Shown one piece after another: positions 1 through 6,822 of a DNA stretch of 30,471 nucleotides. A model generated the notes under the pieces. That model was not told the origin of the DNA. It searched no databases and saw only the letters and a list, made by a program, of their open reading frames with translations. Both the position numbers and the translations under genes were made by a program. The first letter of the stretch is position 1. Each line of letters begins with the position of its first letter. The DNA is from a virus: positions 1-30,471 of IMG/VR virus record IMGVR_UViG_3300005935_000085; one strand, 5' to 3'.

Positions 1-16
1 CTAATATTTCATTCAT
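1..16 (-). CDS. 5' end of a gene cut by the window edge
   Basis: An ATG at 16 overlaps the stop of the preceding 35-aa gene in an ATGA arrangement, the coupling style used by most neighbours. Only five codons (MNEIL) lie in the window, so nothing can be said about function. It could also be a chance ATG. Confidence 0.25.
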
Positions 17-120
17 TTCATCCAATCTTTCCCAAAAGCAAAACCTACCCATATCATAACAATACTCCAAATTATAAATAGGACTATTCTGCCAATTATT
101 ATTTTATCTGCGAAGCTCAT
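13..120 (-). CDS. 35-aa single-pass membrane mini-protein
   Basis: This short frame starts with MSFADKI, has a hydrophobic stretch at about residues 8-29 (GRIVLFIIW, then VMIWVGFAF) and ends in GKDWMK. Its ATG overlaps the stop of the upstream 42-aa gene (ATGA), which argues for translational coupling. No family is recognised. The pattern of one membrane segment with a short charged tail recurs in several small genes of this genome, and I infer an inner-membrane location. Confidence 0.5.
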   Translation of the reverse strand: MSFADKIIIGRIVLFIIWSIVMIWVGFAFGKDWMK

Positions 121-245
121 TTCTTATGGTACTCCATATTATGTCCCCATAAAAGACATATAGTACCAATACCAATTCTATAATCCACTAAGAATAAAAG
201 TAATATTCCAGTGATGGGGATAGCATATTTTATAAACATTTTCAT
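117..245 (-). CDS. 42-aa membrane mini-protein
   Basis: The frame starts MKMFIKYAIP, followed by a hydrophobic segment at about residues 8-20 (IPITGILLLFLV) and a second weakly hydrophobic part (IGTICLLW). The start overlaps the stop of the metallophosphoesterase gene by one base (TAATG), with AAGGAAAC a short way upstream as ribosome binding site. Function is unknown. The coupling to the phosphoesterase suggests co-expression only. Confidence 0.5.
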   Translation of the reverse strand: MKMFIKYAIPITGILLLFLVDYRIGIGTICLLWGHNMEYHKK

Positions 246-1153
246 TATTTTGTTTCCTTGAAAATTTTTGTTTTGACACAATTCCCACAAGTTACTTTAG
301 ATTTAATAATTGTGCGATTATTTTCATAAGCAAAAATAGATAAATCTGAATTACAGGCCAAAAATTCACCATCTACAAAAAAGTGAATAGGTTCTTTCCT
401 CTTAGTTATCATCCTACCCATGTATTTCGGCTTAGGTTTATATGATTTAGTTTCATTTGGTTCTTCAAATCTCGAATCATGGTACTTCTCACCATGACTA
501 CATTTCATAGCTACGGAAATTGGTTGACCATCATCTACTATACCACATGCAAGGATGGGACGTTCAAGCATATCTCTCCCGTAAGCAAATTGCCATTCTT
601 TCTCACTAATCCCACAACCAACATCAAGACAAAAGAACCTCTTTAATGGATTCATGCTCCATTTGGTCCCTGCTCTTGAGTGAGTATGTCCCATTACTGC
701 CGACATCTTCATCTTGTTCATCAAATTCCATGCAGGATGAATACCATGACATCCTGTACCATGTCTATATAATACTTCATCAATTACAAAAGAGAAATCA
801 ACTTCCCAATCAGGAACATTCCATAATTCATTATAAGATTTTAGTACAAAATCAGGAAGACTAACAGTTTTTGCTACTCGTGCTGGCAATTCATCATGGT
901 TTCCAAGACACCACTTCAATTTAGGAAATCTCTCTTTCCATTTTTGTACTTCAGTTTTTGCCAGATCAAATTCTTTTTTTGGTCCGGGACAGTTTGGTTC
1001 ACTTGTATGAAAACTAATACTGTGCCAATCAACCACATCACCGATGGAAATAATTTGGTCCACTTTGTATTTCTCAAAGGTATCAGTACAAAAGTCAAGG
1101 TATCCCGGCCTGACTCCCGGCAAATGTAAATCACCGATAACGCCTGCGATCAT
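245..1153 (-). CDS. calcineurin-like metallophosphoesterase with C-terminal zinc-finger-like module
   Basis: The 302-aa protein carries the ordered metal-binding motifs of the calcineurin-like phosphoesterase superfamily: GDLH (residues 7-10), GDVVDWH (38-44), GNHDE (84-88), HG at 131 and GHTHS (155-159). Such enzymes use two metals to cleave phosphomono- or diesters; the substrate here is unknown. The last 46 residues form a separate module, H257, then AC about ten residues on, then VTCxxC, which recurs at the end of the protein at 2028-2864. I place the start at ATG 1153, because GGAGGTG lies just upstream and the ATG overlaps the stop of the preceding 62-aa gene (ATGA). A TTG at 1168 in the same frame has no comparable site. 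Confidence 0.88.
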   Translation of the reverse strand: MIAGVIGDLHLPGVRPGYLDFCTDTFEKYKVDQIISIGDVVDWHSISFHTSEPNCPGPKKEFDLAKTEVQKWKERFPKLKWCLGNHDELPARVAKTVSLPDFVLKSYNELWNVPDWEVDFSFVIDEVLYRHGTGCHGIHPAWNLMNKMKMSAVMGHTHSRAGTKWSMNPLKRFFCLDVGCGISEKEWQFAYGRDMLERPILACGIVDDGQPISVAMKCSHGEKYHDSRFEEPNETKSYKPKPKYMGRMITKRKEPIHFFVDGEFLACNSDLSIFAYENNRTIIKSKVTCGNCVKTKIFKETK

Positions 1154-1338
1154 CTTTTCCACCTCCAAATTTCTATCCAGAATCTAAAACATAAAATGTT
1201 AATAGATAATGTAAGATTTCTATTCCCTTCAGAAGTAAGAATATACCACCAATGGAAACCAATATTCCACCAAGTTAAATCTGTAGTTGCTCCAAAAGCT
1301 ATTTCAGTATTTTTTGTGTCTATTACTGTTGTTTCCAT
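1150..1338 (-). CDS. 62-aa hypothetical protein
   Basis: The frame starts METTVIDTKN and is Trp-rich (TWWNIGFHWWYIL), ending in FWIEIWRWKR. It has a good ribosome binding site (AAGGAGC) and ends in an ATGA overlap with the phosphoesterase start; its last codons double as that gene's Shine-Dalgarno. No family is recognised. One copy of a 37-bp direct repeat lies directly upstream of its ribosome binding site. Confidence 0.55.
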   Translation of the reverse strand: METTVIDTKNTEIAFGATTDLTWWNIGFHWWYILTSEGNRNLTLSINILCFRFWIEIWRWKR

Positions 1339-1349
1339 AAATTAGCTCC

Positions 1350-1386
1350 TTGTTTCATTTACAACAAAATTACTTATAGAATCTAA
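1350..1386. repeat. 37-bp direct repeat, copy 1
   Basis: This copy is identical to 1543-1579, with the two copies starting 193 bp apart. In gene orientation it supplies the last codons and stop of the 71-aa gene (IRFYK, then TAA) and the leader of the 62-aa gene, up to its ribosome binding site. Confidence 0.95.
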
Positions 1387-1585
1387 TTGTTTTAATTTCA
1401 AGTGCTGGAAGATGAGTAGAACCAGCAGGATCATGGTTTGTTACTATTGCTGCTTCAATAATAAGTATTTTACCAGATTTGAACAATAATGTAATATTTG
1501 CTACATTTGGCCCTTCAAATCCCCCAAAATGCATTTTATCTATTGTTTCATTTACAACAAAATTACTTATAGAATCTAAACTCAT
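1370..1585 (-). CDS. 71-aa hypothetical protein flanked by direct repeats
   Basis: The protein starts MSLDSISNFVVNETIDKMHF and continues with a beta-rich middle (VANITLLFKSGKILIIEAA). It ends LEIKTIRFYK. The start at 1585 is set by AAAGGAGC five bases upstream; an in-frame ATG further 5' lacks a site and would overlap the preceding gene. Codons 2-14 are one copy of a 37-bp repeat. The second copy spans its stop codon in another frame. No family is recognised. Confidence 0.6.
   Translation of the reverse strand: MSLDSISNFVVNETIDKMHFGGFEGPNVANITLLFKSGKILIIEAAIVTNHDPAGSTHLPALEIKTIRFYK
1543..1579. repeat. 37-bp direct repeat, copy 2
   Basis: This copy is identical to 1350-1386. Here it codes for residues 3 to about 15 (LDSISNFVVNETI) of the 71-aa protein. 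Confidence 0.95.
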
Positions 1586-1596
1586 TTTTAGCTCCT

Positions 1597-2031
1597 TTAA
1601 AATACATATATTTCGTAAAACCAATCTAATATATCTTCAACTAATTTGGGAATTCCAGTAATACAATGAAATCTAAAAATAGGAATACCAAGCTCTTTGG
1701 CATGGGCCATTTCTATTTCCATACCGTTTGACACTACACCTTTATATGCAAAAACAATCATAATATCTCGCTTTGCAAGAATAATCTTATCAATCTCCAA
1801 AATCTCATGTTCATCGTGAGTACCACGTGTATATGCTTCAATAACATATTCATCGTGAACGGCTGGTACATATAAATCCAGAGCAGGTAAGGCATTCCCA
1901 ACCATTTGACCGACTAATGCAGCAATCTTATTATTGAGTTGCAAATCTTCAAGGGTAGCATCTTTTCCCTTCTTGCCTCTAATGGGGTGCGAGAGATAAG
2001 CTGAAATTTTTATATTATTTTGCATAATCAT
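1597..2031 (-). CDS. nucleoside 2-deoxyribosyltransferase-like protein
   Basis: The 144-aa protein opens with AYLSHPIRG and later has NGMEIEMAHAKELGIPI. This is the layout of the nucleoside 2-deoxyribosyltransferase/DUF4406-like fold: an N-terminal strand ending in a small-residue loop, then S/NGM..E with the nucleophilic glutamate, then a helix and the GIPI strand. Relatives exchange or hydrolyse the base of deoxynucleosides or nucleotides; the exact reaction here is not deducible. The start overlaps the stop of the dNTP-pyrophosphohydrolase-like gene (ATGA). That neighbour supports a role in remodelling the nucleotide pool. Confidence 0.65.
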   Translation of the reverse strand: MIMQNNIKISAYLSHPIRGKKGKDATLEDLQLNNKIAALVGQMVGNALPALDLYVPAVHDEYVIEAYTRGTHDEHEILEIDKIILAKRDIMIVFAYKGVVSNGMEIEMAHAKELGIPIFRFHCITGIPKLVEDILDWFYEIYVF

Positions 2032-2864
2032 TTTCCCCTATAAATTTCGGTTTGTTTACAATCTTTACACGTTACTTTATTTTTAAGGATTGTGTAATCA
2101 ACATCTATTGCAAAAAGTCCACAAGCAATTTTAAATAAGCTATCTAATGGGGGTTCGGAGGAATTATAAAAACCATAATGTACCATTTTTTTATGGTTTC
2201 TTTCAAAATGTGAGCAAGTACCTACTTCTTGATCTTCTCCAGATAATATAATACCCTGAAGACAGGCAGTACCATTTGGTATATGATGGATACAATCCCG
2301 ACAATACATTATATTTTCAACTTCTTTAGGTCCTAACAATTTCTTCAGCATATCATTACCCAAACCCAGTTCCTCAGTGAGTTCTTTTGCATCAATAAAC
2401 CCCGGTGTAGTACCTTCAAGAATCTGATTACAATGTTTATTTATTTCTTTGTCACAATTTTTTGAGGCAGCAGCCCTTCTTTCTTTAAGAATATCAGATA
2501 TACTGATAGATGTTCCATATTTCGGCATATCGTCTAATCCCCCCGGCAACAGCCCATTTTCAATCCTCAGCTTTGTTGCAAGTAAAACAACAGCGTTCCA
2601 TGCAATCGCTCTAAGATGACTCTCATCGGTCATATTCATCTTAAACTGAGCAATATGCCGTTCAAGGGAATTGACCAGTTCAGATAACGGGATTCCTGCT
2701 TCCCAATTTCTTGCCTCATAAGTCTCAGCACCATCTTCAAAATGTTTGCTTATATCAAGATAAGCATCACCGGGAAATAGGACCGGAGTACCCTTACCGG
2801 ATGCAGCCTGTTTCTTAGCTCCAGTAGAAAATTCACGCTTTTTACCAGTTTCTTTCTTTATCAT
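2028..2864 (-). CDS. dATP/dGTP diphosphohydrolase-like (DUF5664/MazZ-type) protein with Cys-rich C-terminus
   Basis: Residues 1 to about 115 match the phage DUF5664 pattern: REFSTGA, GKGTPVLFPG, HFEDGAETYEARNWEAGIPLS, then SLERHIAQF, DESHLRAIAWNAV. In that family (related to MazG; MazZ in phages with 2-aminoadenine) the domain hydrolyses dATP or dGTP to the monophosphate. A middle helical region follows. Then comes a cysteine cluster (CRDCIHH, CLQG, TCSHFE, about 188-222) and a terminal H-AC-VTCxxC module (229-278) shared with the phosphoesterase at 245-1153. The protein is more than twice as long as the domain alone, and the C-terminal zinc-binding role is inferred. No PurZ or other Z-genome gene lies in the window. 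Confidence 0.72.
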   Translation of the reverse strand: MIKKETGKKREFSTGAKKQAASGKGTPVLFPGDAYLDISKHFEDGAETYEARNWEAGIPLSELVNSLERHIAQFKMNMTDESHLRAIAWNAVVLLATKLRIENGLLPGGLDDMPKYGTSISISDILKERRAAASKNCDKEINKHCNQILEGTTPGFIDAKELTEELGLGNDMLKKLLGPKEVENIMYCRDCIHHIPNGTACLQGIILSGEDQEVGTCSHFERNHKKMVHYGFYNSSEPPLDSLFKIACGLFAIDVDYTILKNKVTCKDCKQTEIYRGK

Positions 2865-3169
2865 TATCTCACGTCCTCTAAACTTTTAGCATCTAATCCA
2901 CTTATGGGGCCATTTTTTATACGTTGCTTGCTTTCGTAAGGTCCGGCCACTGTACGATAAAACTCTTTACTCGCGCAATCGAGGACACCCATTACTTTGT
3001 TTATGTTGGCATAAGATAATCCGTCATGCTCAATGTATCCGTGTAGTAGTTTGCTTATGACATAGTTTAATCCGCCGGGGTGTGTGCCATTTTCTTCCAA
3101 TAGTGTTTTCAAAAGTACCGGAATCCAGTAATCTAATCCGTCCCTCTGGTCTTTCTTGATATACGGCAT
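2864..3169 (-). CDS. DUF6899-type conserved phage protein
   Basis: The 101-aa protein starts MPYIKKDQRDGLDYWIPVLL and contains GGLNYVISKLLHGYI, INKVMGVLDCASKEFYRTVAGPYE and KNGPISG. This is the usual pattern of a small phage family I know as DUF6899, which has no established function. The start follows the zinc-finger gene's stop by one base. The stop overlaps the next gene by one base (TAATG), so it sits in a tight operon. Confidence 0.7.
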   Translation of the reverse strand: MPYIKKDQRDGLDYWIPVLLKTLLEENGTHPGGLNYVISKLLHGYIEHDGLSYANINKVMGVLDCASKEFYRTVAGPYESKQRIKNGPISGLDAKSLEDVR

Positions 3170-3170
3170 C

Positions 3171-3395
3171 TTATTTCTCCCTATTTATTTTCCCAGAACC
3201 ATAACAAATTATACAAGTTGTTTTAACAGGTTTACGTTGAATCTTATCATAATCCACATGAAACCCTTTACCTTTACAAATTCTGCATTTATTATAAATT
3301 CTATCATATCCTTCGGCAAATGCTTTCTGAGACTTTGCAGAATATTGGTGTTCTCTTGGGGCATCACCTTTTCCATAATCAGTTTTTCCAGACAT
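3171..3395 (-). CDS. DnaJ-type zinc-finger mini-protein
   Basis: The 74-aa protein has two CxxCxGxG motifs, CRICKGKG and CIICYGSG, separated by about 20 residues. This is half of the four-motif cysteine-rich region of DnaJ and enough to hold one zinc. The N-terminus (SGKTDYGKGDAPRE) resembles other small phage proteins. There is no J domain, so it is not a co-chaperone by itself; nucleic-acid or protein binding is likely. The ribosome binding site AGGAG precedes ATG 3395. Confidence 0.75.
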   Translation of the reverse strand: MSGKTDYGKGDAPREHQYSAKSQKAFAEGYDRIYNKCRICKGKGFHVDYDKIQRKPVKTTCIICYGSGKINREK

Positions 3396-3431
3396 CTTTA
3401 TAACTCCTATGTATTTAATTCTTAAAGAAAA

Positions 3432-3490
3432 GTGGGTGGGGCCAGATATTGATATTGCAGACCGTACAAGTCCAGCCCCATTTCACCCAC
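3432..3490 (-). terminator. intergenic GC-rich hairpin, possible terminator
   Basis: The arms are 3432-3442 and 3475-3490. On the minus strand GTGGGTG...GGGGC pairs with GCCCCACCCAC, leaving a four- to five-base bulge and a loop of about 32 nt. CTTTTCTTT follows the 3' arm. It lies between the 150-aa membrane protein and the zinc-finger gene. The long loop and broken T-run make termination uncertain, and a processing or stability hairpin is also possible. Confidence 0.5.
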
Positions 3491-3504
3491 TGGTATAAAG
3501 TATA

Positions 3505-3957
3505 TTATGATATTGCAGATAATCTACCTTGCCCATCCAACTCTTCTTTGAGTTCTTCTATCGTATTCTTTGTAAGTGTGGTAGGGTTGCTTTCTTTAAT
3601 ATTTAATTTAATTGTTTCCCATGTCTTTTTATCATTCTGTTTAATATATTCCAGTAATTCTACATACATTTCCAACGGACCTTTGTACTTAGTTACTGTT
3701 TTTCTCATTTTCTTCCATGTTACAGTACCCACACCCGCAGCTGCTGCAATTGGTATAAGTGCAGGAAAGAAAGCAGACAATAAACCAAGTGTTTTTGTTG
3801 TAGCATCCCCCATACCACCAATTGTTTGATGTGTTTCAGGTGTTACTCCTACTTTGAATCCACCATCAGCTTGTTTTACAATCGTACATGCAGGAAAAGC
3901 AAAAATAAACATAATAATTGCTGCTAAAATCAACGCATAAATAGTTTTTTTCAACAT
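3505..3957 (-). CDS. putative lipoprotein or membrane protein
   Basis: The 150-aa protein starts MLKKTIYALILAAIIMFIFA, then FPAC at residues 22-25, a possible lipobox (weak, because Pro precedes Ala-Cys). A second hydrophobic stretch (LLSAFFPALIPIAAAAGVG, about 57-75) follows. The C-terminal half is charged and helical (YVELLEYIKQNDKKTWETIK). It may be an envelope protein exported by the phage. A holin-like or lysis-associated role is possible but there is no endolysin neighbour. The ribosome binding site AAGGAGACAG supports the start. Confidence 0.55.
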   Translation of the reverse strand: MLKKTIYALILAAIIMFIFAFPACTIVKQADGGFKVGVTPETHQTIGGMGDATTKTLGLLSAFFPALIPIAAAAGVGTVTWKKMRKTVTKYKGPLEMYVELLEYIKQNDKKTWETIKLNIKESNPTTLTKNTIEELKEELDGQGRLSAIS

Positions 3958-4035
3958 AACTGTCTCCTTAATTTGTGGAAATTGTTAATAATACAAGCCG
4001 TAACATAAATAAAACTAATATCCGAACGGACTTAT

Positions 4036-4185
4036 TCATCCCCTTTCAAATGTTACTCCAAAGCATAGAAAAGAAAAACTAACTTCAATATAGTTAGGTA
4101 CCTTAGAAAATTCAAAACCAAAAGGTAATCCCCATTCGCTTACATCAAAATAAAATGATACATTCCAGCCAAAAATCTTCATCAT
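4036..4185 (-). CDS. 49-aa aromatic-rich mini-protein
   Basis: The protein is rich in Phe and Trp with alternating beta-like spacing (KIFGWNVSFYFDVSEWGLPF, then YIEVSFSFLCFGVTFERG), suggesting a small beta-sheet. ATG 4185 overlaps the upstream stop (ATGA). A second in-frame ATG at 4182 has better spacing from GGAGG, so the start is uncertain by one codon. No family is recognised. Confidence 0.55.
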   Translation of the reverse strand: MMKIFGWNVSFYFDVSEWGLPFGFEFSKVPNYIEVSFSFLCFGVTFERG

Positions 4186-4319
4186 AATTCCTCCAATTCA
4201 AATTCATATCCATAAAAATCTCCAATTTCTTCATTTCTGCCGGTATTTAATAAATCTGGAAAACTACCAATAATAAGATCATTTTGTAAATACCATTGCC
4301 ATTCTGCTGCACTTATCAT
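4182..4319 (-). CDS. 45-aa acidic mini-protein
   Basis: The protein is soluble and acidic (MISAAEWQWYLQNDLIIG ... YGYEFELEEL). Its ATG overlaps the ninG stop (ATGA), GGAGGAATT precedes it, and its own stop overlaps the next start (ATGA). This chain of coupled overlaps is the main evidence that it is real. Function is unknown. Confidence 0.55.
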   Translation of the reverse strand: MISAAEWQWYLQNDLIIGSFPDLLNTGRNEEIGDFYGYEFELEEL

Positions 4320-4765
4320 AATTCCTCCAATAATTGTTTATGTTCGAGCATATAAGCATAACCTCGTTTATACATATCTCGCATTTCTTCAAGTTCCCCT
4401 ACAGTAAATTTTCTGGTCTTATGTCTTAAAGCCAATAATCTATCAATTTCCTCTTGTCCATATTCCTTGAGCATAAAAGCATAATATCCCGGCCAGTTAC
4501 CTCGTAATCCCATATTACTATTACACCAATAACATTGACCATGCACTCCAGTCTCTTCAAAGAGAATAGAAGATCGTCTTCCGGGAATAAAGTGTCCAGC
4601 CTGAACACATTTTACCCCGAAGGCAGGGAGTATCTTACCACAGGAACAGCATACACACTTATCAATAGTCCCAGTAGTTCTAAGAGCATCCCGTATTCGG
4701 ACATAACGGGAGAATTCATTCCATGCTTTAACCTTCCACCACCTTACTCCATGTTTTTTAGCCAT
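4316..4765 (-). CDS. ninG: NinG/Rap-like recombination nuclease
   Basis: The 149-aa protein has the NinG signature: CCSCGKILP (about 38-46), QAGHFIPGR (56-64), HGQCYWCN (75-82) and a downstream GN..GYYAFMLKEYGQEEIDRL. Lambda NinG (Rap) is a structure-specific endonuclease with a zinc-stabilised HNH-like centre that cleaves recombination intermediates. The cysteine pairs and the AGHF histidine are all present, and length is a little under that of lambda NinG. It overlaps the upstream 56-aa gene by 8 nt and sits in the replication operon next to primase and helicase. Confidence 0.82.
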   Translation of the reverse strand: MAKKHGVRWWKVKAWNEFSRYVRIRDALRTTGTIDKCVCCSCGKILPAFGVKCVQAGHFIPGRRSSILFEETGVHGQCYWCNSNMGLRGNWPGYYAFMLKEYGQEEIDRLLALRHKTRKFTVGELEEMRDMYKRGYAYMLEHKQLLEEL

Positions 4766-4928
4766 TTTTAAGTCCCATCAATTTATTAAGTTGGGCATAA
4801 GTTGGTAGTTTTTGAAGATTATCAAGAGCTTTGTCAACACCTTTTCCTAAAGCTTCAGCTTCTTTTTCAATGACTTCTTCTGGAAAACCGCATTCTCTCA
4901 ATAATTTTTCTAATATTGGGTCTTTCAT
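4758..4928 (-). CDS. 56-aa hypothetical protein
   Basis: This helical charged protein runs MKDPILEKLLRECGFPEEVI, then EKEAEALGKGVDKALDNL. I choose ATG 4928, one base after the upstream stop and preceded by GAGGTGAT. An ATG twelve bases earlier would overlap that gene and lacks a site. The C-terminus overlaps ninG by 8 nt. No family is recognised. Confidence 0.6.
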   Translation of the reverse strand: MKDPILEKLLRECGFPEEVIEKEAEALGKGVDKALDNLQKLPTYAQLNKLMGLKNG

Positions 4929-4929
4929 A

Positions 4930-5073
4930 TCACCTCGCATTCATAAGTACAAGACCATTTACTGCCATAAGTAACCATGATATTGCAGCCGTTTGCCAAT
5001 CACCGGCTTTAGCATCAAGTACCCCCAACATAAAAAAAGCAATCAACATTATAATAACTATTATCATTCTCAT
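4930..5073 (-). CDS. 47-aa two-helix membrane mini-protein
   Basis: There are two hydrophobic segments, MIIVIIMLIAFFMLGVL and AAISWLLMAVNGLVLM, joined by DAKAGDWQT. This is a hairpin topology also seen in small holins, but nothing else supports lysis. The start overlaps the primase stop (ATGA). The start codon lies in one arm of a 14-bp inverted repeat (5062-5075 with 5125-5138), so translation probably depends on ribosomes finishing the primase gene. Confidence 0.55.
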   Translation of the reverse strand: MRMIIVIIMLIAFFMLGVLDAKAGDWQTAAISWLLMAVNGLVLMNAR

Positions 5074-5138
5074 ATCCTGTGTACTCCATCTGACATCTTT
5101 GAATTGCTCAGGTACTTCGAGTATATATGAGAATGATA
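5062..5138 (-). promoter_or_regulatory. 14-bp inverted repeat burying a start codon
   Basis: The arms 5062-5075 and 5125-5138 are perfect inverted copies (TATCATTCTCATAT) with a 49-nt spacer. The downstream arm in the mRNA contains the ATG of the 47-aa membrane protein, and the spacer holds its weak ribosome binding site. Translational coupling by structure is inferred. Confidence 0.55.
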
Positions 5139-5969
5139 CCTGTGTACTTCATCAATAATCTCATCTTTAGATACTTTATTTTCAGTCAGCCACAATCTGA
5201 CATCTTTGAATTGCTCAGGTACTTCCAATATAGCAGTAAAAGGTGTAGCTTTATAAAGTTCTTTTGCTAAAGTAAAAGCACCCCTTTGTCCGATATTTCC
5301 ATGAACATTGTTTGGATCATTATCTCCTACTATTGTAACCTGTGAAATCTTCGGGTGGTTATACAAGAAGTTCTTGATATAAGCTACTCCTGTTTGACAG
5401 TTAGCTCTGCCCATAGCTCTGAATCCATAGTCAACTAAAGCTGCCGCATCTGTTACACCCTCAGTAATAAATATATTACCTTCAAATGATTTCATCTTGG
5501 GGATAAACAATCCATCCCCTGATCGAGATACCCATAGTTTTTTACCGTCTGGGAACCTACGCATGATACCAACTATTTGAAGAGTACCATTATAGGCCGG
5601 AAAAGTATATGTCTCACCATCCCAACCAAGATCAAATTTTGCAAGAGTTGTTAATGTAATACCAATATCTAATCCAATTGAACCATCCTTATCCAACAAC
5701 TTCCGAAGCTTACTCTTATATAATTTATTGAGACTTTTCCAGTTGATACGCTGGTTGGATCGTTTTCTGTTGGGTTTAGTGCCCTTCTTTAACCCGTTGT
5801 CAAATACCTTATGTAAAAACCCTGAATTTTTGAGACGAATATTACTCTTGACTCTTGGACATATCACTTTTTTACCACAAGTTGAAACTAAACACCAGTC
5901 CTTCTTTCCGCATATTGGACACGGCATTCCCTTTTCTACCCTTATCCAATCACTTGGTTGTTTTTCCAT
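5070..5969 (-). CDS. DNA primase (zinc-binding and TOPRIM domains)
   Basis: The 299-aa protein has an N-terminal zinc-binding domain: CPIC (17-20), C26, C31 and C37, followed by a basic linker. A TOPRIM fold follows, with FITEGVTDAAAL (E170) and VGDNDPN (D216, D218). This is the arrangement of small phage primases that lay down RNA primers for the replisome. It follows the helicase with one base between stop and start, so the two are made together, like the split halves of T7 gp4. I chose ATG 5969 because GGAGATAAT precedes it. The last 16 residues come from a second, out-of-frame copy of a 31-bp segment encoding EVPEQFKDVR. Confidence 0.87.
   Translation of the reverse strand: MEKQPSDWIRVEKGMPCPICGKKDWCLVSTCGKKVICPRVKSNIRLKNSGFLHKVFDNGLKKGTKPNRKRSNQRINWKSLNKLYKSKLRKLLDKDGSIGLDIGITLTTLAKFDLGWDGETYTFPAYNGTLQIVGIMRRFPDGKKLWVSRSGDGLFIPKMKSFEGNIFITEGVTDAAALVDYGFRAMGRANCQTGVAYIKNFLYNHPKISQVTIVGDNDPNNVHGNIGQRGAFTLAKELYKATPFTAILEVPEQFKDVRLWLTENKVSKDEIIDEVHRYHSHIYSKYLSNSKMSDGVHRI
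5088..5118. repeat. 31-bp direct repeat, copy 1 (primase 3' end)
   Basis: This copy is identical to 5195-5225, offset 107 bp. Because 107 is not a multiple of three, this copy is read in another frame (about SKYLSNSKMSD) at the very C-terminus of the primase. Confidence 0.93.
5195..5225. repeat. 31-bp direct repeat, copy 2 (primase body)
   Basis: This copy is identical to 5088-5118. Here it is read as EVPEQFKDVR within the TOPRIM-side C-terminal region and is probably the ancestral copy. Confidence 0.93.
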
Positions 5970-5970
5970 A

Positions 5971-6822
5971 TTATCTCCAATCACTCATCGTTTCATCAGG
6001 GGAATCTCTAAAAGACATATACTCACCAATAAATATAGTTTTGATCTTACCAGTAATACCATTTCTATGTTTTGCTAAAATAATTTCTGCATCCCCATCA
6101 TCCTCAGTATTGTAGTCAATCTCTCTTTGCAAATAGTATGATGGTCGGTGCAATAACAATACAATATCACTATCTTGTTCAATACCACCGGAACCTCTGA
6201 GGTCTGCTAATCTTGGTTCATGCGATTGTCTATCTTCTGTTTTCCTGTTTAACTGGCAAGCCAATACAATTGGAACATTCTTTGTCTTTGCATATTCTCG
6301 TAACTGTTGGCATATATCATCAAGTGCCTGTACTTCTCCTAACCTACCATCATCGTGTCTCATTAAATGTAGATGATCTATAATAATCAAATCCGCATCT
6401 TCATGTTCCAAAGCCTTATCCCAAAATTGCTCAGGAGTAAGGCATGGAGTATCATCTATAAATATACCACTTCTTTCTAATTTTCCTATTGCAGCCCGTA
6501 TTTGTTTATTTTGCTCATCATCAGTCTCATTATTAACCAAAGTACGGAAGTTGATATTTGTTGAATTAGCTATCAGACGTTGAATCAATACAACAGAAGA
6601 CATTTCTAAGCTAAAGAACAGAACCTTACCTGTCTGGGCCAGAGCACAATCACCTAACATAGCTGTTTTACCCACCGAAGGACGGCCCGCAATGATAATA
6701 AGCTGTCCCTTTTTATATCCACCAGTGGCCTTATCTATTGATTTCAATCCTGTTGGTAAGCCTTGTACTGGATTCTTAATAGCATCAATAACTTCATTTA
6801 TCGTCTCAGAAATCTTTTTCAT
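5971..6822 (-). CDS. replicative DNA helicase, DnaB-type RecA domain
   Basis: The 283-aa protein contains Walker A GRPSVGKT (46-53), FSLEMS (70-75), Walker B LIIIDH (145-150), LACQLNR (187-193), RLADLRGSGGIEQDSD (204-219) and AKHRNG near the end. All are landmarks of the DnaB C-terminal ATPase that unwinds DNA 5' to 3' as a hexamer. The family is usually about 450 aa. Here the N-terminal primase/loader-interacting domain is missing and only a 20-residue linker helix precedes the ATPase, as in several phage helicases. The neighbours, a probable loader upstream and the primase downstream, complete the replisome core. Confidence 0.9.
   Translation of the reverse strand: MKKISETINEVIDAIKNPVQGLPTGLKSIDKATGGYKKGQLIIIAGRPSVGKTAMLGDCALAQTGKVLFFSLEMSSVVLIQRLIANSTNINFRTLVNNETDDEQNKQIRAAIGKLERSGIFIDDTPCLTPEQFWDKALEHEDADLIIIDHLHLMRHDDGRLGEVQALDDICQQLREYAKTKNVPIVLACQLNRKTEDRQSHEPRLADLRGSGGIEQDSDIVLLLHRPSYYLQREIDYNTEDDGDAEIILAKHRNGITGKIKTIFIGEYMSFRDSPDETMSDWR

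Noticed and set aside
1154-1168. TTG at 1168 as start of the phosphoesterase
   Set aside because: ATG 1153 has a strong GGAGGTG site and an ATGA overlap with the preceding gene; the extra five residues would translate the ribosome site itself.
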